Shown piece after piece: positions 1-5,086 of a stretch of DNA of 5,086 bases. This stretch comes from Archangium sp. (GTDB lineage Bacteria > Myxococcota > Myxococcia > Myxococcales > Myxococcaceae), in assembly GCA_016793585.1 (NCBI GenBank), contig JAEUJR010000803.1:1-5086 (forward strand), given 5' to 3'. The first letter of the stretch is position 1; every line of letters starts with the position of its first letter. The position numbers and the translations under genes are program-made. Below the pieces are notes generated by a model. It was not told the origin of the DNA. It ran no database searches and was given only the letters and a program-made list of their open reading frames with translations.

Positions 1-880
1 CGCCAGTCAGGCCCGCACCAGTCAGGAGCGACGTGACTCCGCTTGCCGGAGTGACGCCCACCCAACTGGAACCATCGAAGCCGAGCACCTGGCCACTCAC
101 AGGGGAGCCAACCCCAACCGGGACCCCGCCGATGGACGTCGCATTGCCGAACCGACTGTCGTTACCCGCAGCGACCGTGCCGGCAGTCGTCCCAACGCTG
201 ACGGAGACGACTGGCGCCGTGGCTCCATTCGTCACGGTGATGGGCGCCGTTCCCGAGACGCCCGAGATGCCTCCGCCCGTGCCGCTGACCGTCGCGCACT
301 GCCAGCTCGACCCATTCCATTGCAGCACCTGGCCGGTGTTGCACCCGCTCGAGTTCACCGAGATGGCGCGCGTGGTGCCGTCGATGCTGATGCCCGGGCC
401 AGCCGTGTACCCAGCAGCGGCGGTCAGCTTGCCGTTCGAGTCGATCACCTGCGTTCCATTGACCGAGACGCTCGTCGCATCGACCGTTCCGCCCTTCACG
501 CTGCGCGCGTTGAGCGCGAACGCGACCGACCCGACCCGCTGGCGCGGCGTCATCGTGCGAAACTGCGTGTCACCCGGCGCCTGCACCGAGACCTCGAGCC
601 ACAGCGTGCCCGTGTCGAAGAGCGTCGCGGGGAACGTCGTCATGCGCCCCAGGTACGTCGAGTAGTACCCCTGCGTGATGCTGACGGCCTGGGTCTCTTC
701 CCAGAGCGACGAGCCACCGGTCTCTGTACCGAACAGACCAAACCGCATCTGCGCGTTGCCAGACTCAGGCGTTCCATCGGTCTTCACCAGTCGCCCCTGA
801 TAGCCGAGCAACTGCGGCGCCTGGGCCAGCACCACCGCGGGACACATCATCAGCACTGCCACGAAGACTCTCTTCACCAT
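1..880 (-). CDS. Secreted repetitive fibre-like surface protein (3' end beyond the window)
   Basis: The frame is open from an ATG at 878-880 to the left edge, giving 293 codons with no stop, so the C-terminus is missing. AAGGAG (887-892) lies 6 bases before the ATG and fixes the start. Residues 1-19 form a signal peptide (MVKR, a hydrophobic core, then VLA) with likely cleavage before QAPQ. Residues 22-125 resemble a secreted N-terminal domain common in environmental bacteria: LGYQGRL, a loop ending LWEETQ, a turn GYYSTYLG, then PATLFD, LWLEV and a closing MTPRQR..SVAFALNARS. From about 130 on the chain is rich in Gly, Ser, Thr and Val. It carries GPGISIDGTTRAISV, GTTAGTVAAGNDSRFG and two GQVL-(W/F)-(N/D)GSSW units, as in phage tail fibres and bacterial adhesins. 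It is the last visible gene of the operon. A surface fibre or adhesin is inferred; the exact role is unknown. Confidence 0.85.
   Translation of the reverse strand, partial: MVKRVFVAVLMMCPAVVLAQAPQLLGYQGRLVKTDGTPESGNAQMRFGLFGTETGGSSLWEETQAVSITQGYYSTYLGRMTTFPATLFDTGTLWLEVSVQAPGDTQFRTMTPRQRVGSVAFALNARSVKGGTVDATSVSVNGTQVIDSNGKLTAAAGYTAGPGISIDGTTRAISVNSSGCNTGQVLQWNGSSWQCATVSGTGGGISGVSGTAPITVTNGATAPVVSVSVGTTAGTVAAGNDSRFGNATSIGGVPVGVGSPVSGQVLGFDGSSWVGVTPASGVTSLLTGAGLTG
38..334 (-). repeat. Two GQVL-x-(W/F)-(N/D)GSSW units in the fibre-like protein
   Basis: Residues 183-200 (DNA 281-334) read GQVLQWNGSSWQCATVSG. Residues 263-281 (DNA 38-94) read GQVLGFDGSSWVGVTPASG. The two units are 80 residues apart. 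After the second unit the chain enters a Gly-rich stretch (LLTGAGLTG), so further units probably follow beyond the left edge. Such repeats are typical of elongated fibres built from recurring segments. Confidence 0.65.
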
Positions 881-886
881 GCGGCG

Positions 887-892
887 CTCCTT
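887..892 (-). promoter_or_regulatory. Ribosome binding site of the fibre-like gene
   Basis: AAGGAG on the minus strand sits 6 bases upstream of the ATG at 880, inside the 30-base gap after the preceding lipoprotein gene. No promoter or terminator is visible in that gap, which supports co-transcription with the upstream genes. Confidence 0.7.
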
Positions 893-910
893 CTCGAGAG
901 ACAGACAAAC

Positions 911-1822
911 TCAGCGAACGTTCGAAACCTGACCGGGTTGATTCGTGTGGGTTCCACTCGACTGCGTCGACGGCTCCGACGGGGGCGTCGAGTCACCGAG
1001 CACCCCTTCGTTGCGATGCGTGCCGTTCGACATCGACGACGCGCCCAGCGTGCTTCCACTCCCCAGACCACCGAAAGGCGCTGCACCACCCGGCATCATC
1101 GGGTTGACGCAGGTGCCCCGAACGCAGGTACGCCCCGACGCGCAGGTGACGCCGCGGCACGCCACGTCGACGCACGTTCCCGACGCGCACGCCTGGCCCA
1201 TCGGGCACGGCGTGATGCCACAGGACTCGGGCTGACATGCCCCCGCGACGCAGACCCGCCCCATGGGGCACGAGACGCCGACACAGGGCCGCTCGGTGCA
1301 CGTCGTGCCCACACAGACCTGGGCCGAGCTGCACGTCGAATCGATGCACGTCGGCGGAAAGCACTGACCATTAAGGCAGACACTCCCACCGCTACAGTTG
1401 ACGCCTGAACACGCGACGTCGAGACACGCGCCATTCCTGCACACTGAGCCGGGAGCACACGTCACCTGGCCGCAATCACGCGTCTGACACTTTCCTTCGC
1501 TACACGTCTCGTTCGCGGCACACGTGATACCGACGCAGCTCTTCTGCTGACAGACAGAGGCGTTGGCGCAGACCTGATCCACACCGCAACTGGCCGACGA
1601 GCAGTTTCGTGGCAGGCATTGCCCCCCTGCGCAGGCCTCGGTCGAGGCGCACTTCTTGCCGCAGACGCCGCAGTTCGAGTCGTCGAGCTTCACGTCGACG
1701 CAGGTGCCCGAACAATCGGTCGCGCCCGTTCCACAGACGACGGGCGCCCCGCCATCGGTCGATACGGGTGGTGTCGGACACCCTGCGAGCGCACCGATGA
1801 GCACGAGTGAGAGTCGCTTCAT
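911..1822 (-). CDS. Cys-rich repeat lipoprotein, paralogue A
   Basis: This gene encodes 303 residues, with an ATG at 1820-1822 and GGAGG (1826-1830) 3 bases upstream. Residues 1-15 are a lipoprotein signal (MKR, a hydrophobic core, then ALAGC), so Cys15 should be lipidated. Residues 30-69 hold eight cysteines in a Stig1-like module (CxDxxxDDxNCGxCGxxC..xxC..GxC). Residues 74-238 hold eight units of C-x4-C-x5-C-x4-C-x4: seven of exactly 21 residues and a first one of 22. That gives 40 cysteines besides the lipid Cys, consistent with full pairing into disulfides outside the cytoplasm. Residues 254-303 are a Ser/Thr/Gly/Asn-rich tail with two GTHxN motifs. The gene follows its paralogue by 9 bases and precedes the fibre-like gene by 30. 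I recognise no named family for the 21-residue repeat. A structural or binding role at the cell surface is inferred. Confidence 0.9.
   Translation of the reverse strand: MKRLSLVLIGALAGCPTPPVSTDGGAPVVCGTGATDCSGTCVDVKLDDSNCGVCGKKCASTEACAGGQCLPRNCSSASCGVDQVCANASVCQQKSCVGITCAANETCSEGKCQTRDCGQVTCAPGSVCRNGACLDVACSGVNCSGGSVCLNGQCFPPTCIDSTCSSAQVCVGTTCTERPCVGVSCPMGRVCVAGACQPESCGITPCPMGQACASGTCVDVACRGVTCASGRTCVRGTCVNPMMPGGAAPFGGLGSGSTLGASSMSNGTHRNEGVLGDSTPPSEPSTQSSGTHTNQPGQVSNVR
914..1063 (-). other. Conserved 50-residue C-terminal tail of paralogue A
   Basis: Residues 254-303 have no Cys and are rich in Ser, Thr, Gly, Asn and Pro, with MSNGTHRN and SSGTHTN motifs and an end at QVSNVR. Predicted disorder is by composition only. 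The same tail closes paralogue B (DNA 1835-1984) with 40 of 50 residues identical. Confidence 0.8.
1109..1603 (-). repeat. Eight tandem 21-22-residue four-Cys units in paralogue A
   Basis: Cysteines at residues 96, 117, 138, 159, 180, 201 and 222 open seven units of exactly 21 residues (63 bases), each with the pattern C-x4-C-x5-C-x4-C-x4. A leading unit opens at residue 74 and is 22 residues long. Between the third and fourth Cys most units have a (V/A/E/R)(N/A/S/R)G(A/T/K/Q) turn. Confidence 0.9.
1616..1735 (-). other. Stig1-like Cys module of paralogue A
   Basis: Residues 30-69 contain eight cysteines and the core CVDVKLDDSNCGVCGKKC followed by CAGGQC. This matches the CxDxxxDxxNCGxCGxxC pattern of Stig1-like segments that recur in myxobacterial secreted proteins. 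The assignment rests on remembered family pattern, not on a search. Confidence 0.6.
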
Positions 1823-1831
1823 GTGCCTCCC

Positions 1832-2749
1832 TCAGCGAAGGTTCGAGATCTGTCCTGGCAGGTTCGTGTGCGTGCCGTTCGACTGTGACGGTGGCTCCGA
1901 CGGCGGGGTGGAGTCACCCAGCACGCCCTGGTTCTGATGCGTACCGTTCGACATCACCGACGCACCCAGGGTGCTGCCGCTCGAGAAGTCGCCGAACGGG
2001 CTGCCCATGGCCATGGGGTTCACGCACGCGCCACGCACGCAAACGCGGCCTGAAGGGCACGTGACGCCCTGGCAGTTCACGTCGGTACACACGCCCGACA
2101 CGCAGGCCTGCCCCATCGGGCATGGAGTCGCTCCGCACGACTCGGGCTTGCACGCTCCGGCCACGCAGACGGTCCCCATGGCGCACGAGATGCCCACGCA
2201 GGGCCGCTCGGTGCACGTCGTCATTCCGACACACACCTGGCTCGCGCTGCACGTCGCGTTCGGACACGTCGGCGGAAAACACGAACCATTCACACAGACG
2301 TTCGAGCCCTGGCACGTCACCCCTGCACACGTGACGTCGACGCAGCCGCCATTCTTGCACACGAAGCCAGCACCACAGGTCGTCGCTCCGCAGTCACGGG
2401 TGACGCACCGCCCGTCGGTGCACGTCTCATTCGCGCCGCAGGTCACCCCGACACACGCCTTCTGCTGACACACCATCGAGTTCGCGCACACCTGGTCGGT
2501 GGCACAGTTCGCCTCGCTGCAGTTCTTCGGCAGACAGCGGCCGCCGCCACACCCCTCGGTCGCGCCACACGCCTTGCCACACGCGCCGCAATTCTTGTCA
2601 TCGACGTTGGTGCTGACGCAGGCGTCACCGCACTGCGTGGTGCCCGTGCCACAGACGACCGTCGACCCCGCGTCGATGGGAAACCGGTTGATGGACTCCG
2701 CGCAGCCAAACGCTCCGACCGACACGAGCAGAACGAGGACTCGCTTCAT
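1832..2749 (-). CDS. Cys-rich repeat lipoprotein, paralogue B
   Basis: This gene encodes 305 residues. Its ATG (2747-2749) overlaps the stop codon of the OmpA-family gene as ATGA, so translation is probably coupled. GGAGG (2754-2758) sits 4 bases upstream, inside that gene. The signal MKRVLVLLVSVGAFGC is a lipoprotein signal with Cys16 at a slightly weak lipobox (AFGC). A Stig1-like eight-Cys module spans residues 33-72. Eight C-x4-C-x5-C-x4/5-C-x4 units span residues 77-242, with the one-residue-longer third gap in units 1 and 5. A 50-residue tail (256-305) closes the protein. Total cysteines are 41, the same as paralogue A, and the two align over their whole length at roughly two-thirds identity by eye. 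The tail is closer still, at 40 of 50 residues. A tandem duplication within the operon is the simplest origin. The molecular function is unknown. Confidence 0.9.
   Translation of the reverse strand: MKRVLVLLVSVGAFGCAESINRFPIDAGSTVVCGTGTTQCGDACVSTNVDDKNCGACGKACGATEGCGGGRCLPKNCSEANCATDQVCANSMVCQQKACVGVTCGANETCTDGRCVTRDCGATTCGAGFVCKNGGCVDVTCAGVTCQGSNVCVNGSCFPPTCPNATCSASQVCVGMTTCTERPCVGISCAMGTVCVAGACKPESCGATPCPMGQACVSGVCTDVNCQGVTCPSGRVCVRGACVNPMAMGSPFGDFSSGSTLGASVMSNGTHQNQGVLGDSTPPSEPPSQSNGTHTNLPGQISNLR
1835..1984 (-). other. Conserved 50-residue C-terminal tail of paralogue B
   Basis: Residues 256-305 carry MSNGTHQN, GVLGDSTPPSEP and SNGTHTN and end QISNLR. All ten differences from paralogue A are single substitutions without gaps. 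Confidence 0.8.
2024..2521 (-). repeat. Eight tandem 21-22-residue four-Cys units in paralogue B
   Basis: Units open at Cys 77, 99, 120, 141, 162, 184, 205 and 226. Unit 1 and unit 5 are 22 residues and the rest 21. The extra residue in unit 5 is one of two adjacent Thr (VGMTTC against VGTTC in paralogue A), a one-codon difference from the other copy. Confidence 0.9.
2534..2653 (-). other. Stig1-like Cys module of paralogue B
   Basis: Residues 33-72 have the same eight-Cys spacing as paralogue A, with the core NVDDKNCGACGKACGATEGC. The module lies between the lipidation site and the 21-residue repeats in both proteins. Confidence 0.6.
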
Positions 2750-4023
2750 TTGACCTCCGCGCAGGGGATGATCACGAACTCGACGCGCCGATTGTTCTCG
2801 CGGCCCTCGAGCGTTCCATTGGAGTCGATGGGCAGCGTGTCGGCGTAGCCCTTCGCCGTGAGCCGCGCCGAGTCGACGCCCGTGACGAGCAGGTAGTCGC
2901 GCACCGCGGCGGCGCGGCCTTCTGAGAGCGTCATGTTCTGCTCACGACTGCCCTTGTTGTCGGTGTGGCCCTCGACGCGCACGCAGATGCCCGCCCGGTC
3001 CTTGAGCGCCTGCGCCACCTCGTCGAGCAGCGGGTCGCTCTTCGGGAGGATCTTCGTGGTGCCGAACGCGAAGAAGATCTTCTGACCGATCTCGATCTTC
3101 TGCTCGGTGACCTTGATCTGTTTGTAGGTGGGGCAGCCCTTGTTCTCGACCTTGCCTGCGACCGTGGGGCACGCGTCGTCGGGGTCGGGCACCGAGTCGC
3201 CGTCCTGGTCGGGGCAGCCCTTCGTCTCTGCCTTGCCGGCGAGCTTCGGGCAGCCGTCTTTCGCGTCGGGCACGCCGTCGCCGTCGTCGTCGAGGTCAGG
3301 GCAGCCGTCATCGTCCTGGAAGCCGTCTTTGTCTTCCGCCTTGTCCGCGCAGCGATCGATGTCGTCTGGCACGCCGTCGCCATCGCTGTCGCCGCTCACG
3401 AGCGGTGGCGCGCTGGGCGGGCAGCCGTCGGGAGTCGCAGGGCCAGCCACCTCGGGGCACTTGTCTTCGTCGTCGACCACCCCGTCACCATCGCCATCGG
3501 GCGGCGCGGGTACGTGCAGGTACTCGAGCGACACCCCGAACGAGACGAGCGTGGCGTTGAACGACTCGAAGCCGGGCTCGGCGGCTGCCAGCGCGAACAC
3601 CTGCTGGAAGCGGCCGAACACCCCGACGAGAAAGCCCGTCGAGGTCGGCTTGAACGAGACGCCCGCCGTCACGGTGAGAGGAAAACGACCGCCGCCCGAG
3701 TTGCCGTAGTTCAACAACAGCTCGCCCCACGGAATGACCAGGTTGTGCTCGAGCGGCCGGCGAAGCCGCGCCCCCGCCCCGACGGTGAGCAGCGTTCCAT
3801 TGCCGGTGATGGGGGCGGCGCTCGTCGCGGGCAATGACAACCAACCGACCTGCGCTTCGAGATCGAGCACTGGCAAGAGCGCGAGCTCGGCCGTCACGGC
3901 GCCGCCGTACCCGACTCCAAAGTACGTGGCCTGCGGCTGACTGACAGGCACTTCGGCGCCGACGTCGAGACGCACTCCGAAGCCGGGCGCGCTGAGCACG
4001 CCTGCGACGAGCAGTGAGAGCAA
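2746..4023 (-). CDS. OmpA-family outer-membrane protein with TSP3-like calcium-binding linker
   Basis: From a TTG at 4021-4023 this gene encodes 425 residues. Domains follow, numbered in that form. Residues 1-16 are a hydrophobic signal-like start. Residues 17-171 alternate as short beta strands rich in Gly and aromatics, like a small outer-membrane barrel. Residues 176-298 hold four Asp-rich repeats (DGDGDGVVDDEDKCP..., each closing with GCP), as in thrombospondin type 3 calcium sites. Residues 309-418 form an OmpA C-terminal peptidoglycan-binding domain with EGHTDNKGS, LSEGRA and GRENNRRVEFVI. Asp355 and Arg370 match the pair that binds diaminopimelate in OmpA homologues. The frame stays open up to a GTG at 4135-4137 (463 residues). 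That start would leave 17 bases to the divergent gene, and it lacks the GGAGG (4028-4032) seen 4 bases before the TTG. The weak point of the TTG start is that its signal lacks a basic residue. Likely role: anchoring the outer membrane to the cell wall. Confidence 0.85.
   Translation of the reverse strand: MLSLLVAGVLSAPGFGVRLDVGAEVPVSQPQATYFGVGYGGAVTAELALLPVLDLEAQVGWLSLPATSAAPITGNGTLLTVGAGARLRRPLEHNLVIPWGELLLNYGNSGGGRFPLTVTAGVSFKPTSTGFLVGVFGRFQQVFALAAAEPGFESFNATLVSFGVSLEYLHVPAPPDGDGDGVVDDEDKCPEVAGPATPDGCPPSAPPLVSGDSDGDGVPDDIDRCADKAEDKDGFQDDDGCPDLDDDGDGVPDAKDGCPKLAGKAETKGCPDQDGDSVPDPDDACPTVAGKVENKGCPTYKQIKVTEQKIEIGQKIFFAFGTTKILPKSDPLLDEVAQALKDRAGICVRVEGHTDNKGSREQNMTLSEGRAAAVRDYLLVTGVDSARLTAKGYADTLPIDSNGTLEGRENNRRVEFVIIPCAEVK
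3130..3498 (-). repeat. Four Asp-rich TSP3-like calcium-binding repeats
   Basis: Four units start at DGDGDGVVDD, DSDGDGVPDD, DLDDDGDGVPD and DQDGDSVPD. Each has a mid CP or CA and closes with GCP. Two cysteines per unit probably pair. The second unit has an extra acidic stretch (AEDKDGFQDDDG). Such linkers join barrel and OmpA domains in many envelope proteins and are thought to stiffen with calcium. Confidence 0.85.
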
Positions 4024-4027
4024 CGAG

Positions 4028-4032
4028 CCTCC
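4028..4032 (-). promoter_or_regulatory. Ribosome binding site deciding the TTG start
   Basis: GGAGG lies 4 bases before the TTG at 4023. The same GGAGG with 3-4 base spacing precedes both lipoprotein genes downstream (1826-1830 and 2754-2758), so the arrangement fits local habit. No similar site precedes the GTG at 4137. Confidence 0.55.
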
Positions 4033-4051
4033 GGGAGGGAGAGACCGCGCG

Positions 4052-4057
4052 ATTGTA
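4052..4057 (-). promoter_or_regulatory. Candidate -10 box of the OmpA-lipoprotein-fibre operon
   Basis: TACAAT on the minus strand matches the sigma-70 -10 consensus at five of six bases and is one of few AT-rich hexamers here. A transcript starting about 7 bases downstream (near 4045) would have a leader of about 20 bases holding GGAGG and then the TTG at 4023. At 17-base spacing the -35 position reads CGGTTG, which is weak. The box lies inside the longer GTG-started reading frame, so it also bears on the start choice. Confidence 0.45.
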
Positions 4058-4154
4058 GAGGGCGAAGACGGCAGCAACCGAAAATTCCACCGCGCACACA
4101 CACCGCACACGTGGGACAGGGCGTTGGCGATCGTCACTGCTACGGTGCCGCGCC

Positions 4155-5086
4155 ATGCGCTCCTTGATGTTGCTCACGTCGATCGCGTTGCTGGGCTGCC
4201 CCGCCACCCATCGCTACCCGCAGCTCGTCAAACGTGAGAGCGCACCTGCGGCCGTCACCATCTTTCGCGACGTGCGGGTCTTCACCTCGACGGGCACCAC
4301 GGCGCTCGAGCATCAAGACGTGCGCGTCGACGACGGCCGCATCACCGCCATCGCGCCGACGGGCACCGACGTGACGGGAGCCCGCGTCATCGAAGGCGCG
4401 GGCAAGACGCTCATTCCCGGCTACGTCGACTTTCACGTTCACCTCACGGGCAGCCCGGCGCCGCCGTGGGCCGTCGCGTGGCCCGACGAAGCACACAACG
4501 CCCGCGCGCTGCTCGCCTCGGGCATCACCAGCGCGATGGACGCGGGCGGCGAGCTCGAGAAGCTCAAGGCGCTGTGGAAGTCGCAGGGAGAAGCGTCATG
4601 GCTGGGGCCGCGCTTCTGGTACTCGGGCCAGATCGTCTCACTCAAAGACGGCTACCCGACGTCGATGGTGAACATCCTCTACCCGTGGCCGGCGAACCTG
4701 GCGGCCGATCAGCGCTTCGCGGGGCCCATCTCGACCGAGGTCGAAGCCATCGCCGCCGTCGACTGGCGAATGCACAACGGCGCGCACCACATCAAGCTGG
4801 CCATCGCGAGCGTGCCCCTCAACGCGCAGACGATGCCGCCCGAGCTCGTGAAGGCGACGGTGACGCGCGCGCACGAGAAGGGCGCGAAAGCCGTCGCGCA
4901 CATCGACACGGCGGTGCACGCGCTGCGAGCCGCACGCGCCGGGGTCGACGCGCTCATGCACGGCATTCACCTCGGAGAGCTCAGCGCCACCGACGCCGCC
5001 GAGCTCAAGGCCGCGAACCTCGTCGTCTCGCCCACGCTCGTCGTCTTCGACCGCGCCGAGAAGCTGCTCGAGTTCCGCTTCGAGCC
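4155..5086 (+). CDS. Amidohydrolase-family lipoprotein, imidazolonepropionase-like (3' end beyond the window)
   Basis: The frame is open from an ATG at 4155-4157 to the right edge, giving 310 codons with no stop. Residues 1-15 (MRSLMLLTSIALLGC) form a lipoprotein signal with Cys15 as lipid site. Residues 35-90 are the small beta domain (IFRDVRVFTSTG, VRVDDGRITAIAP, ViEGAGKTLIPG). The metal-binding HxH is at His94 and His96 in YVDFHVHL. Further likely ligands are Lys214 (HHIKLAI, possibly carboxylated), His249 (AVAHID) and His269 (LMHGIH). The final Asp expected in this superfamily would lie beyond the window. The fold fits imidazolonepropionase- or prolidase-like amidohydrolases that hydrolyse amide or peptide bonds. 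Substrate is unknown. The lipid anchor places it in the periplasm or on the outer membrane, so nutrient or peptide processing is more likely than cytoplasmic histidine breakdown. There is no clear ribosome binding site; an ATG at 4167 is an alternative but would drop the Arg of the signal. Confidence 0.9.
   Translation, partial: MRSLMLLTSIALLGCPATHRYPQLVKRESAPAAVTIFRDVRVFTSTGTTALEHQDVRVDDGRITAIAPTGTDVTGARVIEGAGKTLIPGYVDFHVHLTGSPAPPWAVAWPDEAHNARALLASGITSAMDAGGELEKLKALWKSQGEASWLGPRFWYSGQIVSLKDGYPTSMVNILYPWPANLAADQRFAGPISTEVEAIAAVDWRMHNGAHHIKLAIASVPLNAQTMPPELVKATVTRAHEKGAKAVAHIDTAVHALRAARAGVDALMHGIHLGELSATDAAELKAANLVVSPTLVVFDRAEKLLEFRFE

Larger units (their letters stand above)
4024..4154. other. 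Divergent intergenic region with CA tract
   Basis: If the TTG start is right, 131 bases separate the two divergent genes. They hold the TACAAT box, an AT-rich patch (AAAATT near 4081-4086), a short CA tract (about 4094-4103) and a CACGTG palindrome (4108-4113). No convincing plus-strand -35/-10 pair was found for the amidohydrolase gene. The palindrome is only 6 bases, too short to call an operator. Confidence 0.4.

Noticed and set aside
33..665. Plus-strand Pro/Thr/Val-rich open frame of 210 codons
   Set aside because: It is antisense to the fibre-like gene, which has a signal peptide, a ribosome binding site and recognisable motifs. The low complexity reflects the repeats on the real strand.
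881..910. TCTCGAGA palindrome in the 30-base gap as a terminator or operator
   Set aside because: It is only 8 bases, with no stem extension or T-run, and partly next to the ribosome binding site. Chance occurrence is likely.
320..1408. Long plus-strand open frame of 362 codons
   Set aside because: It is very rich in Arg, His and Ala with no domain, signal or ribosome binding site, and it lies antisense to two clear genes. It is a by-product of GC-rich codon bias.
1109..2521. Regular 63-base periodicity as a possible CRISPR array or satellite
   Set aside because: The period is 21 codons with conserved cysteines and divergent bases between units. There are no identical repeats with unique spacers.
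3128..3709. Plus-strand Ser/Pro/Gly-rich open frame resembling a repeat protein
   Set aside because: Its repeats are the mirror of the Asp-rich calcium repeats on the other strand, and no start signal is present.
2965..3837. Plus-strand open frame of 290 codons opposite the OmpA-family gene
   Set aside because: The composition is that of a GC-rich antisense shadow (Val, Ala, Arg, Leu runs). The minus strand holds recognisable OmpA and calcium-repeat motifs over the same bases.
4108..4113. CACGTG palindrome between the divergent genes as a regulator site
   Set aside because: It is six bases without flanking symmetry and not repeated. It cannot be supported as an operator.

Overview
This GC-rich window looks like chromosomal DNA from a Gram-negative bacterium with a large secreted and surface-protein repertoire. 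Three traits point to a myxobacterium or relative (Myxococcota): an OmpA-family protein with a calcium-binding thrombospondin-type-3-like linker, Cys-rich lipoproteins with a Stig1-like module, and a repetitive surface-fibre protein. This assignment is inference from protein style, not from a marker gene.

Layout. The left four fifths (1-4023) is one tightly packed minus-strand operon, transcribed right to left. Its order is: an OmpA-family outer-membrane protein (2746-4023, possibly to 4137); a Cys-rich lipoprotein (1832-2749) that overlaps it by an ATGA; a paralogous Cys-rich lipoprotein (911-1822) after a 9-base gap; and a secreted repetitive fibre-like protein (880 down to the left edge, incomplete) after a 30-base gap. 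A candidate -10 box at 4052-4057 and a strong ribosome binding site at 4028-4032 suggest that the operon starts just upstream of a TTG codon at 4023. On the plus strand a divergent gene starts at 4155 and runs off the right edge. It encodes an amidohydrolase-family lipoprotein.

How the genes may work together. All four operon products carry export signals or have an envelope architecture. The OmpA domain should grip peptidoglycan. The two lipoproteins carry about 40 paired cysteines each in eight 21-22-residue units, plus a nearly identical, probably disordered C-terminal tail. The last gene resembles phage-tail-fibre or adhesin-like surface proteins. A reasonable but untested model is an envelope-anchored surface structure: OmpA-type anchor, disulfide-rich rods, and a fibre or adhesin. 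The duplicated lipoprotein pair with its conserved tail is the most distinctive and least described part. The divergent amidohydrolase need not be linked in function.

No tRNA, rRNA, CRISPR array, insertion sequence or clear terminator was seen.
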